Source: Gulosibacter sp. 10 (GTDB lineage Bacteria > Actinomycetota > Actinomycetes > Actinomycetales > Microbacteriaceae). From it: a stretch of DNA of 64,000 nt. Positions 9,809-19,107 of the stretch are shown here, one piece after another. A program made the translations under genes and the position numbers. The DNA lies in assembly GCF_900163695.1 (NCBI RefSeq), contig NZ_FUIC01000008.1, forward strand, positions 62,001-126,000, read 5' to 3'. Each line of letters starts with the position of its first letter. Positions within the stretch are counted from its first letter, which is position 1. The notes under the pieces were generated by a model. It had not been told where the DNA came from and did not search any database. It worked only from the letters and a program-made list of their open reading frames with translations.

Positions 9809-10882
9809 TCAGAACGCGCGCCACACCTGCTGCGGCCGCAGCGCTTCGACATCCGCGCGCAGCGCCTTCGCCCAGTGCAGGCCCAGGTAGGGGTTGCGCA
9901 GCCACTCCCGGCCCACGCACACGGCGTCCGCCGCGCCGAGCGTCAGCAGGCTCTCCGCCTGCGTGGGCTCGGTGATGAGCCCGACGCTCGCGACGGGCAG
10001 CCCGGCCTCGCGCACGACCGCGGCGAGCGGCGCCTGATAGGCCGGCCCCACCGGAATGGCGGCTCGAGGCGTGTTCGCGCCGCTCGAGACGTCGATGAGA
10101 TCGGCGCCCGCCTCGCGCAGCCACTCCGCTGTCTGCCGGACGTCCTCCGGCGTGAGGCCGCCCTCGACCCAGTCGGTCGCGCTCAGCCGGACGAGCACGG
10201 GCAGCTCCGGGAGCTCGTCCCGGATACCGGCGACGATCTCCGTGAGGAAGCGGGCGCGGCTCCGCAGATCGCCGCCGTACTCGTCCGTGCGCCGGTTGCT
10301 GAGCGGCGAGAGGAACTGATGCCCCAGGTATCCGTGGGCGCCGTGCACCTCGACCGCGTCGAAGCCCGCCGAGGCGGCGCGCCGCGCCGCCGCCACGAAG
10401 CCGGCGATGATCTCGCGCACCCCCGCCGCGGTCAGCGCGCGGGGCTCCTCGTACTCCCCGAATGCCAGCGCGGACGGGGCGACCGTCTCCCAGCCGCCCT
10501 GATCGAGGGGCACCGAGCCGTCCGGCTCGCCGGGCAGCATCGGCCAGGTGGAGCCTTTCCGCCCCGCGTGGCCGAGCTGTACCGCGGCCTTGGCTCCCGC
10601 GGCATGCACGAGCTCGGCGATCCGCGCGAAGGCCTCCGCCTGCTCGTCGTTCCAGAGCCCCAGGCATTCCGGCGAGATGCGCCCCTCCGGCAGCACGCCG
10701 GTGGCCTCGACGATCACGAGGCCGGCGCCGCCCCGGGCCATGCCCGCGTAGTGCGCGAGATGCCAGTCCCCGGGCATACCGTCCCGCGCCGCGGCCGAGT
10801 ACTGGCACATGGGCGAGACCCACAATCGGTTGCGGAACTCGACGTTCCGAAGGGTGATGGGGCTGAACAGCTTCGCGGTCAT
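9809..10882 (-). CDS. NADH:flavin oxidoreductase, old yellow enzyme family (YqjM-like)
   Basis: FMN-dependent ene-reductase of 357 residues with a TIM-barrel fold. Cys26 and Tyr28 in SPMCQYS match the redox-tuning residues of the YqjM subfamily, and QLGHAGRKGS and EVHGAHGYLGHQFLSPLSNRR carry the flavin and substrate His residues. The last motif, VCVGREWLRNPY, holds the phosphate-binding Arg. GAGGAG precedes the ATG. It lies downstream of hyuB on the same strand but is separated by a hairpin, so cotranscription with hyuAB is uncertain. The natural substrate is unknown. Confidence 0.9.
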   Translation of the reverse strand: MTAKLFSPITLRNVEFRNRLWVSPMCQYSAAARDGMPGDWHLAHYAGMARGGAGLVIVEATGVLPEGRISPECLGLWNDEQAEAFARIAELVHAAGAKAAVQLGHAGRKGSTWPMLPGEPDGSVPLDQGGWETVAPSALAFGEYEEPRALTAAGVREIIAGFVAAARRAASAGFDAVEVHGAHGYLGHQFLSPLSNRRTDEYGGDLRSRARFLTEIVAGIRDELPELPVLVRLSATDWVEGGLTPEDVRQTAEWLREAGADLIDVSSGANTPRAAIPVGPAYQAPLAAVVREAGLPVASVGLITEPTQAESLLTLGAADAVCVGREWLRNPYLGLHWAKALRADVEALRPQQVWRAF

Positions 10883-10940
10883 CGCGCTCCTCGTACTCGT
10901 GCGGTTCGGCGATCGCCCGCGGCGCCGCCCGACACGACAA

Positions 10941-10979
10941 CGCCGCCCGGGGCGGGGATATTCCGCGGCCCGGGCGGCG
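10941..10979 (-). terminator. Terminator after hyuB
   Basis: Perfect 11-base arms CGCCGCCCGGG (10941-10951) and CCCGGGCGGCG (10969-10979) enclose 17 bases, 15 bases past the hyuB stop. It separates hyuB from the downstream oxidoreductase gene. Confidence 0.65.
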
Positions 10980-10994
10980 CTCCGATGGATGCGG

Positions 10995-12974
10995 TCAGCC
11001 CCAGTGCCGCGCGGACCGGCGCCGCATCGATTCGCGGTGCTCCCGCGTGGTCTCCTCGAAGAGCTCGCCGGTGCCCCAGTCCAGGATGACGCCGTAGCGC
11101 CGGATCACGTCGAGCATGTCGAGCTCCCCGGAGCGGTAGCGCTCCGCGATCCCGTGCGGATCGGCCTCGAGCCATCCCCGCCGATTCGCGCGGATCCCGG
11201 CCCGTTCCGCGGCCGTCGCGTCGCGGTCGATCGAGTACTCGTCCAGCTCCGCGTCCCCGACCTCGACGACCACGCCGTAGTCCGCGCGGGCCCGGGCGAC
11301 GGACACGTAGCCGTCGATCACGTCCTCGAGCACGGCCTCGGGCTCCCGCTCGAGCGGATCGCCGAAGCCGCCTCCGCCCGCGGAGGGACGGGTGAACTCG
11401 TCGCCCGGCCGGAGCGGCACCGAGGAGAACACCGAGCCGAGGAAGCGCTCCTCCTCGGTGTCCTTGTTGAGCCAGACCCCGTGCGGGATCGACGGCAGCC
11501 CGCCCTCGATCCCCCAGGTGATCGACCGGGCGCGGTCGCAGCAGTAGCTCACCACCGTGGACTGGGCGTCGGTGAGGATGCCGCCCTTCTGGATGCCCAC
11601 GCCGCCGCGGAACCGGCCCGGGCCTCCCGAGTCCGTCGAGATCGAGTGCTCGGTCGTGATGACCGGCGAGAGCCGCTCCTGGCCCTCGAGCGGCTGCACG
11701 GCGAGCCCCGCCCCGAAGACCGGCGCCGTCGCGCCGGAGCCGTCCTTCGTGGCCCGGCCGCCCCAGCCCCCTGCCATCCAGTCGTACCACATGAAGTACG
11801 GCTTGGACTCGCTCCGGGCGTCCCGCCCGCCCACGAGCAGGTACTCGAGGTTGAAGGAGCACGCCATCGCGCGTTCGGGCATGATCCGGGACCAGAGCTC
11901 GAAGACGGCGTTCATGATCTTCTCGTGCGGGCCGGAGCAGAACCCGGTGACCGCGGTCGGCCAGCTCGCGTTGACCACGGTGCCCTCCGGTCCGAGGTCC
12001 GCGGTCACCGCCCGGTAGAACCCGGAGTTGAGCGGCACCTCCGGGAAGAAGGTCTTCGTGCCGGAGTAGAGGGAGGAATGCGTGGTGCCGTATCCGGAGT
12101 TGAGGAAGGCCGCCACCGCCGGCGCCGACCCGCTCAGGTCGTAGTGGATGCCGTCCTCGTCGAGCGTCAGCGCGATCCGGATCGGCACCAGCCCCTCCGG
12201 GTGCGCCGGGTCGTTGTCGATGTAGTCGACGGTCTCCCACGTCCCGCGCGGCAGATCGGCGATCCTCGCCAGCACGGTGCGCTCGACGTAGTCCTGCGTC
12301 TCCTGCATCGCGTCGACGACGGTCTGCTTCCCGTAGCGGTCCACGAGGCGGAGCACCTCGCGCGCGCACACCGCGGTGGCCTCGGACTGCGCGTGGAGAT
12401 CGCCCAGCGCGACCTCCGGGGCGCGCGTGTTCGAGACGACGAGCTGCGCGACGTCGTCGAGGAAGACGCCCTTGCTCCACACCCGCACGGGCGGGATGCG
12501 CATCCCCTCGCCGAAGTGGTCCGACGCGTTGATGTAGAAGGAGCCGGGCACCACGCCGCCGATGTCCGCCCAGTGGCCCTTGTTCTGGGAGTAGGCGATG
12601 ATCTCGCCCTCGGAGAAGATGGGACGGACGAAGGAGACGTCGTTGAAGTGCGTGCCGCCGCGATAGGGATCGTTGATCATGAAGACGTCGCCGGGATGGA
12701 TGTCCTCCCCGAACTGCTCGCGCACGGCCTTGGCCTGGAAGTGCAGCGTGCCGACGTGGACGGCGATGTCGGCGGATCCCTGCATCACCGTGTTCCCCTC
12801 GGCATCGCACAGCGCGGAGGAGAAGTCCCGCGAGTAGATCACGAACGAGTAGCAGGTGCGCAGGATCTGCTCGCTCATGAGGTCCACGGAGGTCGCGAAC
12901 GCGTTCTTGAGGACTTCGAAGGTCACCGGGTCGAGCCGCGCGATCTGCTTCGCGGCCTCGGTCTGGGCGGTCAT
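10995..12974 (-). CDS. hyuB: Hydantoinase B / oxoprolinase family protein
   Basis: The B subunit of an ATP-dependent hydantoinase, 5-oxoprolinase or carboxylase-like enzyme, 659 residues. Family signatures include DPVTFEVLKNAFATSVDLM at the N-terminus, MINDPYRGGTHFNDV, GHWADIGG, and a C-terminal SAGGGGFGDPLERE. Start chosen at the ATG that overlaps the hyuA stop (ATGA), because homology begins immediately there. It works as a complex with HyuA, encoded just upstream. The substrate cannot be told from sequence. Confidence 0.92.
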   Translation of the reverse strand: MTAQTEAAKQIARLDPVTFEVLKNAFATSVDLMSEQILRTCYSFVIYSRDFSSALCDAEGNTVMQGSADIAVHVGTLHFQAKAVREQFGEDIHPGDVFMINDPYRGGTHFNDVSFVRPIFSEGEIIAYSQNKGHWADIGGVVPGSFYINASDHFGEGMRIPPVRVWSKGVFLDDVAQLVVSNTRAPEVALGDLHAQSEATAVCAREVLRLVDRYGKQTVVDAMQETQDYVERTVLARIADLPRGTWETVDYIDNDPAHPEGLVPIRIALTLDEDGIHYDLSGSAPAVAAFLNSGYGTTHSSLYSGTKTFFPEVPLNSGFYRAVTADLGPEGTVVNASWPTAVTGFCSGPHEKIMNAVFELWSRIMPERAMACSFNLEYLLVGGRDARSESKPYFMWYDWMAGGWGGRATKDGSGATAPVFGAGLAVQPLEGQERLSPVITTEHSISTDSGGPGRFRGGVGIQKGGILTDAQSTVVSYCCDRARSITWGIEGGLPSIPHGVWLNKDTEEERFLGSVFSSVPLRPGDEFTRPSAGGGGFGDPLEREPEAVLEDVIDGYVSVARARADYGVVVEVGDAELDEYSIDRDATAAERAGIRANRRGWLEADPHGIAERYRSGELDMLDVIRRYGVILDWGTGELFEETTREHRESMRRRSARHWG

Positions 12975-15010
12975 GCGTGCTTCCTCTCGAGATGGATGCG
13001 GATGTTGAGCCACTCGTCGATCTCGGCGTCGGTGCCGACGGGGACGACGGTCGTGGCGTCGAGCTGGTTGATGATGGCGGGCCCCTCGATCCTGGCGCCG
13101 GCGGGGATCTGGGCACGGTCGAACACCGGCGTCTCCGACCACTCGCCGTCGAAGTACACCGGGCGCCACTCGATCGGCTCGGGCAGCGCTCCCGCCTCGA
13201 CCGGCGCCGGCTGGAAGTTCGGCTTCGGGGTCCGGCCCACCGCCGTCAGCTGGAGCTGGTACAGCTCGACCGGCGTCTCGTCGTTCCGGAACGCGAACTC
13301 CCGCTCGTGCTGCTCGTGGAAGGCCTCGACGGTCCGCTCGAGCGCGTGTTCACCGCGCCCCATCGGGACGACGAGGGAGCGCCACTGCCCCGCGTACCGC
13401 ATCGAGACGAGCCGCTGGAGCACGACCTGCTCCTCCGGGACGCCCTCGTGCCGCAGCCGTGCGCGGGCCTCGTTCTCGATCTGCCCGAACGCCGTCTCGA
13501 TCTCCTCGGCATCGGCCTCCGACGCGAGCCCCGTGTACATCCGCGAGAAGTCGTGCTGGATGTCGACGAGCAGGCAGCCCATCGCCGAGGTGACGCCGGG
13601 ATTCGGCGGCACGACCACGACGGGGATGCCGAGCTCGCGCGCCACGTCGACGCCGTGCAGCGCGCCGGCACCGCCGAACGCGAGCAGCGCGAAGTCCCGG
13701 GGGTCGTGGCCGCGACGGATCGAGACCAGCCGCACGGCGTCGGCCATGTTCGCGTTGGCCACGCGGACGATCGATTCCGCGGCCTCCTCGAGGCCGAGTC
13801 CCAGCGGTTCCGCGATCGCCCGCCGGACGGCCTCCTCCGCGAGGCGTCGATCCAGGGTCTTCGCGCCGTCGGCGAGCGAGGTGCCGAGCCGGCCCAGCAC
13901 GAGATTCGCATCGGTGTTCGTGGGCTGCTCCCCGCCGGCGCCGTAACAGGCCGGCCCCGGGTCGGCGCCCGCCGACTGGGGTCCGTTCCGGAGCGACCCC
14001 GCGATGTCGATGTGCGCGAGGGATCCTCCGCCGGCCCCGATCGTCAGCACCTCGATGGAGGGGAAGATGATGGGGTGGCCGTATTCGACGGACCATTCCT
14101 TCGTCACCCGCAGCTCGCCGTCCGCGACCAGCGAGATGTCCGTGGAGGTGCCGCCCATGTCGAGGCTCACGGCGTTGCGATAGCCGCACTGCGAGGCGAT
14201 GTGCTGCGCCGAGATCGCTCCCGCCGCGATGCCCGAGGCCGCCAGCCTGACGGGGAACCGGTCCACCATGCGCGGGGTCATCGAGCCTCCGCCGGAATGG
14301 AGCAGCAGCAGGTCTCCCGTGTAGCCGCCCTCGGAGAGGCGCTCGCCGAGGCGCCCGACGTAGCCGGTCACGAGCGGGGCGAGCACCGCGTTCGCGACCG
14401 CCGTGTTGAACCGCCCGTACTCGAACATCTCGGGGAGGATCTCGGCCGAGGTCGTGACCGCGGCGTCGGGGAGCTCCTCCTCGAGGATCTCCCGCATCCG
14501 CAGCTCGTGCGCGGCGTTGGCGAACGAGTTGATGAAGCACACCGCCACCGTGCGGGTGCCCCGCTTGCGCAGCAGGGCGGCGACCCGGCGGGCCTCCTCC
14601 TCGTCGAGCGGCGCGACCACCCTCCCCCGGTAGTCGATGCGCTCGAGCACCTCGAAGCGATCGCGGCGCCGGATGTACGGGCCGGAGACGTCGTTGTAGG
14701 CGTCCCACAGGTCGTCCTTCGTCCCGTCGCGGATCTCGATGACGTCCCGAAAGCCCCTGGTCGTGACGAGCGCGGCCTTCGGGAAGTTGCGGGTGATCAG
14801 CGCGTTGGTGGCGACGGTGGTGCCGTGGGAGAAGAGCGATACGTCCGCCAGGTCGATGGCGCCCCGCTTCACACCGTCCATGACGGCGACCATCGGGTCC
14901 TCCGGCGTCGAGGGCACCTTGGTGACGCGGGTCGTCTTGGCCTCGTCGTCGAATATGCAGACGTCGGTGAACGTCCCGCCGACGTCGACGGCGACTCGAA
15001 GTTGCGGCAT
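12971..15010 (-). CDS. hyuA: Hydantoinase A / oxoprolinase family protein
   Basis: The ATP-binding A subunit of 679 residues, with an ASKHA-type fold. The phosphate-binding motif DVGGTFTDVCIFD is at 8-20; further marks are SHGTTVATNALI, SLDMGGTSTDISLVADG, GAGGGSLAHID and LAFGGAGALH. The ATG at 15010 has GGAGG 8 bases upstream and homology begins right after it; the frame is open farther upstream but without family sequence. It is divergent from a PucR-type regulator gene over a 217-base gap, which suggests local control. Confidence 0.93.
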   Translation of the reverse strand: MPQLRVAVDVGGTFTDVCIFDDEAKTTRVTKVPSTPEDPMVAVMDGVKRGAIDLADVSLFSHGTTVATNALITRNFPKAALVTTRGFRDVIEIRDGTKDDLWDAYNDVSGPYIRRRDRFEVLERIDYRGRVVAPLDEEEARRVAALLRKRGTRTVAVCFINSFANAAHELRMREILEEELPDAAVTTSAEILPEMFEYGRFNTAVANAVLAPLVTGYVGRLGERLSEGGYTGDLLLLHSGGGSMTPRMVDRFPVRLAASGIAAGAISAQHIASQCGYRNAVSLDMGGTSTDISLVADGELRVTKEWSVEYGHPIIFPSIEVLTIGAGGGSLAHIDIAGSLRNGPQSAGADPGPACYGAGGEQPTNTDANLVLGRLGTSLADGAKTLDRRLAEEAVRRAIAEPLGLGLEEAAESIVRVANANMADAVRLVSIRRGHDPRDFALLAFGGAGALHGVDVARELGIPVVVVPPNPGVTSAMGCLLVDIQHDFSRMYTGLASEADAEEIETAFGQIENEARARLRHEGVPEEQVVLQRLVSMRYAGQWRSLVVPMGRGEHALERTVEAFHEQHEREFAFRNDETPVELYQLQLTAVGRTPKPNFQPAPVEAGALPEPIEWRPVYFDGEWSETPVFDRAQIPAGARIEGPAIINQLDATTVVPVGTDAEIDEWLNIRIHLERKHA

Positions 15011-15227
15011 TCCTACCTCCAGGTGGTTGTTCTTCGTCGAACGTAGGGCCCACCCTGCTGGATGCCGAGCACGAATGCCACTGTCCCGGATGAGAAACCG
15101 GGCGCTCCGGAGTTGTGCTTTCTCCAAGACCGCCGCTGCCGTGCCGTGCCGCGGCCGGCGGATCCCGCCCGGAGGCCAGGCAGCCGGTGCATACTGGGAG
15201 CAGGATCCGGGAGGGCGATGATGCACG
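15011..15227. promoter_or_regulatory. Divergent hyuA / pucR promoter region
   Basis: A 217-base gene-free interval between the divergent hyuA and the PucR-type regulator. It must hold both promoters. I see the hyuA ribosome-binding site (GGAGG) but no dyad or -35/-10 pair I would call with confidence. Confidence 0.4.
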
Positions 15228-16407
15228 ATGACCGATGAGCGCGCGGCGTTGCAGTTTCTCCAAGCGACGATGCGCACGCTGCCCGACGCGGATCAGCTCG
15301 CCCACGTGCTGTCCGAGACGGCGAAGGCCACCGGCGCCGCCGTGCTGCTGTTCGACGCGCAGGGGGAGCTCCGCGGATCGGTGGGGGGATGCGCCATCCC
15401 GGCTCGTGTGGGAGTACGCCTCCGAGGCGGCCCCGGACGCGGTCGGCACGATCGGGCGCTGGTCGGTGCGGGTGCGCCGCTCCGGTCCTCGCGGCGACGT
15501 GTTCACGCTCGTGCTCGCGGACAAGCGGATGGGCGCGGCGCCCGTTCCGGACGCCGTCCTCGCCGCCGCGGAGATCGCCGTCGCGGCCGTGCTGGGGAGC
15601 ATGCGAGGTGCGGATGTGCGGCAGGTGCGGGCGAACTCGCAGCTGCTCGAGACGCTCGAGCGCGGCATCCCCGCCGCGCGCCAACACCGCTACTGGGCCA
15701 GGCTCGCCGACTTCGGCTTCGTCCCGGGAACCGGATTCCTCGTCCTCGTGGAGGAGCCCCTCGAGGACGCGCCGCGGGGCGAGCACGCGCTCGTGGACGC
15801 GCTCGACGAGGCGGCCGCGGCCGGACTCCCCCTGCTCGTCGCAAATCGTATCATCGCGGCGGCCAGCGACGCCGAGCTGCACGCACTCCTGCCCGACACC
15901 GCGGCCGCGCGGCATTGGCTCGGCGCCCGCGGGACGCGTCTGGCGGGCGGCGTCTCGAGCCCCCACGGCTCCCTCGCGGACGTGCCGCAGGCGGTGCGCG
16001 AGGCCGAGCACGCCCACCGGATCGCGGTGCGGCGCTCCCGCGCCGCCCGGTCGCGCGGAGCCGCCCCGGCGCACCTCGTCGCCTACGACGGGCTCCGGTT
16101 CGGCGCGTGGCTGGCGGGCCGGGCCTCCGACGCGGAGACGCGGACGAGGATCCGACGGCTCATGTCCCCGTTCGACGAGCACGACGACCTGCTCGAGACG
16201 CTCATCGTCTACCTGGCGGAGTCGCTCAGCGTCATCGGCACGGCCGGTCGCCTCTTCCTCCATCCGAACACCGTGCGATACCGGCTCCGGAAGACCGAGG
16301 AGCTCCTGGACGGCGCCCTGGACGACCCGTTCCTCCTCGCCGACCTCGTCCTGGTGCTGGGCCCCGATGTCGCCGCCGCGCGGGCCGCGCATGACGAGCG
16401 GCACTGA
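15228..16407 (+). pseudogene. PucR-type transcriptional regulator, frameshifted
   Basis: A purine-catabolism-type regulator broken by one base. Frame one begins at ATG 15228 and reads a good PucR-like N-terminus (MTDERAALQFLQATMRT to GELRGSVG). After a run of six G at 15383-15388 the homologous sequence continues one base later (DAPSRLVWEY) and runs to 16407, ending in the PucR helix-turn-helix (TLIVYLAESL, then HPNTVRYRLRK). Removing one G restores a single frame of 392 codons. As printed, the first frame yields an unrelated Arg-rich tail of about 335 residues. Divergent from hyuA, so the intact form probably regulated hyuAB. A sequencing error or phase variation is possible. Confidence 0.85.
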
Positions 16408-16430
16408 CCCGGGCGGCGTCGGAAACGCCT

Positions 16431-16465
16431 TCGGCCCGGAGTCGCGCAGCGCGGCTCCGGGCCGA
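16431..16465. terminator. Bidirectional terminator between pucR and sufT
   Basis: Perfect 11-base arms TCGGCCCGGAG (16431-16441) and CTCCGGGCCGA (16455-16465) around a GC-rich loop, placed between two convergent stop codons. Confidence 0.75.
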
Positions 16466-16480
16466 GGGATCGGGTCGGGA

Positions 16481-16813
16481 TCAGATGTTGAACCCGAGCG
16501 CCCGCATCATCTCGCGGCCGTCATCGGTGATCTTCTCTGGGCCCCACGGGGGCATCCAGACCCAGTTGATCTTGAATCGTTCGACGTGGCCGTCGAGCGA
16601 CTTCGCCATCTCGTCCTCGATCACGTCGGTGAGCGGGCAGCCCGCCGACGTGAGCGTCATCGAGACGACCAGCGCATCCATCTCCTCCTCCCAGTGGAGG
16701 TCGTAGATGAGGCCGAGGTCGACGATGTTCACGCCGAGCTCGGGGTCGACCACGTCCTTGAGCGCCTCTTCGATCTCGTCGAAGCGCTCGGGGGCGAGTG
16801 AAACGAGTGCCAT
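16481..16813 (-). CDS. sufT: Metal-sulfur cluster assembly factor (DUF59, SufT-like)
   Basis: A 110-residue MIP18/DUF59 protein that helps mature or deliver Fe-S clusters. It has the family strings LKDVVDPELGVNIVDLGLIY and TSAGCPLTDVI with the conserved Cys, and a WMPPWGPEKIT tail. The start is ATG 16813 with AGGAGG upstream, 11 bases after the sufC stop. It is the last gene of the suf operon, as in other actinobacteria. Confidence 0.9.
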   Translation of the reverse strand: MALVSLAPERFDEIEEALKDVVDPELGVNIVDLGLIYDLHWEEEMDALVVSMTLTSAGCPLTDVIEDEMAKSLDGHVERFKINWVWMPPWGPEKITDDGREMMRALGFNI

Positions 16814-16824
16814 GCGAGTGCCTC

Positions 16825-17589
16825 CTAGGCTCCGGCGGCGGCCTTGAGGTAGCTGTCGTACCCCTCGGCCTCGAGCTTGTCGGCCAGTTCGGGGCCGCCC
16901 TGGTCCGCCATCTTGCCTGCGACGAACACGTGCACGAAGTCCGGCTTGATGTAGCGGAGGATGCGCGTGTAGTGGGTGATGAGCATGACGCCGAGGCCGT
17001 TCGCCTCGTGCGCGCGGTTCACGCCCTCCGAGACGATGCGCAGCGCGTCGACGTCGAGGCCGGAGTCGGTCTCGTCGAGCAGCGCGATCTTCGGCTTGAG
17101 CACCTCGAGCTGCAGGATCTCGGCGCGCTTCTTCTCGCCGCCCGAGAACCCCTCGTTGACGTTGCGCTGCAGGAACTCCTCGCCGATGCGCAGGCCCTCC
17201 ATGGACGCCTTGATGTCCTTGAGCCACGTGCGCAGGGCGGGCGCCTCGCCGTCGATCGCGGTCTTGGCGGTGCGCAGGAAGTTGGACATGCTGACGCCGG
17301 GGATCTCGACGGGGTACTGCATCGCGAGGAAGAGGCCCGCCTTGGCGCGCTCGTCGACGGACATCTCGAGGACGTCCTCGCCGTCGAGCGTGATGCTCCC
17401 CTCGGTCACCTCGTAGGCGGGGTGGCCCGCGATGGTCGAGGCGAGCGTGGACTTGCCGGAGCCGTTCGGGCCCATGATCGCGTGGATCTCGCCCGAGTTG
17501 ATGGTGAGGTCGACACCGCGGAGGATCTCCTTGGTGCCCTGGTCGGTTTCAACCTCGACGTGGAGGTTGCGGATTTCAAGGGTGCTCAT
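16825..17589 (-). CDS. sufC: Fe-S cluster assembly ATPase SufC
   Basis: The ATPase that drives the SufBCD scaffold in cytoplasmic Fe-S cluster assembly. The 254-residue protein has Walker A GPNGSGKST near 40-48, the modified signature FSGGEKKR and Walker B LLDETDSGLDVDAL, all typical of SufC rather than transport ATPases. It follows the Rieske gene by 2 bases. Confidence 0.96.
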   Translation of the reverse strand: MSTLEIRNLHVEVETDQGTKEILRGVDLTINSGEIHAIMGPNGSGKSTLASTIAGHPAYEVTEGSITLDGEDVLEMSVDERAKAGLFLAMQYPVEIPGVSMSNFLRTAKTAIDGEAPALRTWLKDIKASMEGLRIGEEFLQRNVNEGFSGGEKKRAEILQLEVLKPKIALLDETDSGLDVDALRIVSEGVNRAHEANGLGVMLITHYTRILRYIKPDFVHVFVAGKMADQGGPELADKLEAEGYDSYLKAAAGA

Positions 17590-17591
17590 GA

Positions 17592-17924
17592 CTAGTTGTT
17601 CTCCTTGTAGATCGGAGTCGGGTCGATCAAAATGTCATCGCCCTCGACCTTGACGTCGAAGACGGGTACCGGCTCGAACGCCGGGAGGGACTGGGGCCAG
17701 CCGGTGCGCAACGAGAACTGCGATCCGTGCGCCCAGCATTCGAGGGTGTCGTCTTCCACGAACCCCTCCGAGAGTGAGATGTCTCCGTGCGTGCATCGGT
17801 CCCCGATGGCGAACACCTCGCCGGCGGAGTCCTTCACCACGGCGATCGCCTGACCGCCGACCTCGACGCGCACAGGCGTGTCCACCTGCACCTCGTCGAC
17901 CGCACAGACGCGCTCGAAGGCCAC
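17592..17924 (-). CDS. Rieske-type ferredoxin of the suf operon
   Basis: A small soluble [2Fe-2S] protein of 110 residues. The Rieske ligands are Cys44-Thr-His46 and Cys63-x-x-His66 (CTHGD and CWAHGSQF), as in non-heme dioxygenase ferredoxins. The GTG start shares one base with the sufD stop and the gene is followed by sufC after 2 bases. Its place inside the suf operon suggests electron delivery during cluster assembly; this role is inference from context. Confidence 0.9.
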   Translation of the reverse strand: MAFERVCAVDEVQVDTPVRVEVGGQAIAVVKDSAGEVFAIGDRCTHGDISLSEGFVEDDTLECWAHGSQFSLRTGWPQSLPAFEPVPVFDVKVEGDDILIDPTPIYKENN

Positions 17925-19102
17925 TACGCATTCACCTCTGCGGCGAATGCATGGTCTGCGATCGCGAGCTCCTCCTCAAGACGTTCGTTGAGCTCGGCGG
18001 TGATCTCCTCGTTGCCGATCTGCTGGATGATCTCGTTCAGGAAGCCGTGGACCACGAGTCGACGGGCGGAGCGCTCGTCGATGCCGCGGGCCATCAGGTA
18101 GAAGAGCTGGTCCTCCTCGAACCGGCCGGTGGCCGAGGCGTGACCCGCGCCCTCGATGTCGCCGCACATGATCTCCAGGTTGGGGATCGAGTCCGCGACG
18201 GGGCCGCGCGAGAGCAGCAGGTTCCGGTTCTCCTCGTAGGTGTCGGTGCCGATGGCGGCCGCGCCGATGAGGACATCCCCGATCCACACGCTGTGCGCGT
18301 TCTCGCCCTGCAGCGCGCCCTTGTAGGTGACACGGGAACGGGTGCGCTCCGCCACGTGGTGCACCCACACCTGGTGCTCGAGGTGCTGCCCCGAGTCGGC
18401 GAAGTACAGGCCGTACATCTCGACGTCGGCGCCCGGCTCGGCGAGGGCCACGGAGGGGTTGAGCCGCACGGTCCTGCCGGTCAGCGAGACCACGATGTGC
18501 TTGAGGAACGCGTCGCGACCCACGCGGATGTGGTGGCTCGACAGGTCCACGGCGTCGTCGGCCCATTCGCCGATGGTGACGAACGTGACGTTCGCGCCCT
18601 CCCCGACCCGGATCTCGACCGACTCGGCCAGGCGGGCGGGGCCCTCCTGCACGAGCACGACGAGGCCGCGGGCGTGCGGGGCGATGTCGACGAACGTGTG
18701 CGCCGCCTGCGGCGCGCCGGTGTAGCCGTTCAGGCGGATGACCGCCTGCTTCTCCTCCTCGCCCGAGATCGACACGAGCAGGGCCTGCTCGAACGATTCC
18801 CAGGCGCCCGCGGCGGCGCGGTCCTCGGGGGCGTGCACGGAGCCGAGGCGCTCGTCATCGCGTCCGATGAACGAGGTCTCGACGCCGGCCGTGCCGGGGT
18901 TCCCGACGTTCGGCAGCTCGGCGCCGAGCGGACCGTCGAGCAGGTCGCCGACCTCGCGGACGGGCGTGTACTTCCACTCCGCCTCGCGGCCGGTCACCGG
19001 CGGGAAGTCCGCGCGCGCGAACGAGGCGGGACGCTCCGAGCGGGTCTGTACGGGGATGAACTTCTCGGACGCCGAGGCGGCCGGAGTCTGCGTCGCTGTC
19101 AT
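17924..19102 (-). CDS. sufD: Fe-S cluster assembly protein SufD
   Basis: The SufB partner in the SufBCD scaffold, 392 residues of mostly right-handed beta-helix. The C-terminal part carries the SUF family pattern (SRVTYKGALQG, GHASATGRFEEDQLFYLMARG and ARRLVVHGFLNEI). The ATG is 5 bases after the sufB stop and has no clear ribosome-binding site, which suggests translational coupling to sufB. Confidence 0.95.
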   Translation of the reverse strand: MTATQTPAASASEKFIPVQTRSERPASFARADFPPVTGREAEWKYTPVREVGDLLDGPLGAELPNVGNPGTAGVETSFIGRDDERLGSVHAPEDRAAAGAWESFEQALLVSISGEEEKQAVIRLNGYTGAPQAAHTFVDIAPHARGLVVLVQEGPARLAESVEIRVGEGANVTFVTIGEWADDAVDLSSHHIRVGRDAFLKHIVVSLTGRTVRLNPSVALAEPGADVEMYGLYFADSGQHLEHQVWVHHVAERTRSRVTYKGALQGENAHSVWIGDVLIGAAAIGTDTYEENRNLLLSRGPVADSIPNLEIMCGDIEGAGHASATGRFEEDQLFYLMARGIDERSARRLVVHGFLNEIIQQIGNEEITAELNERLEEELAIADHAFAAEVNA

Positions 19103-19107
19103 GTGGG

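Noticed and set aside
12977-15046. A 689-codon plus-strand frame antisense to hyuA
   Set aside because: Shadow of hyuA with low-complexity composition and no recognisable domain.
15235-16407. Reading the PucR-type gene as one normal CDS from ATG 15235
   Set aside because: The first 50 codons in that frame are Arg/Ser/Pro/Cys-rich and match nothing, while the other frame over the same bases gives a good PucR-like N-terminus; a frameshift explains both.
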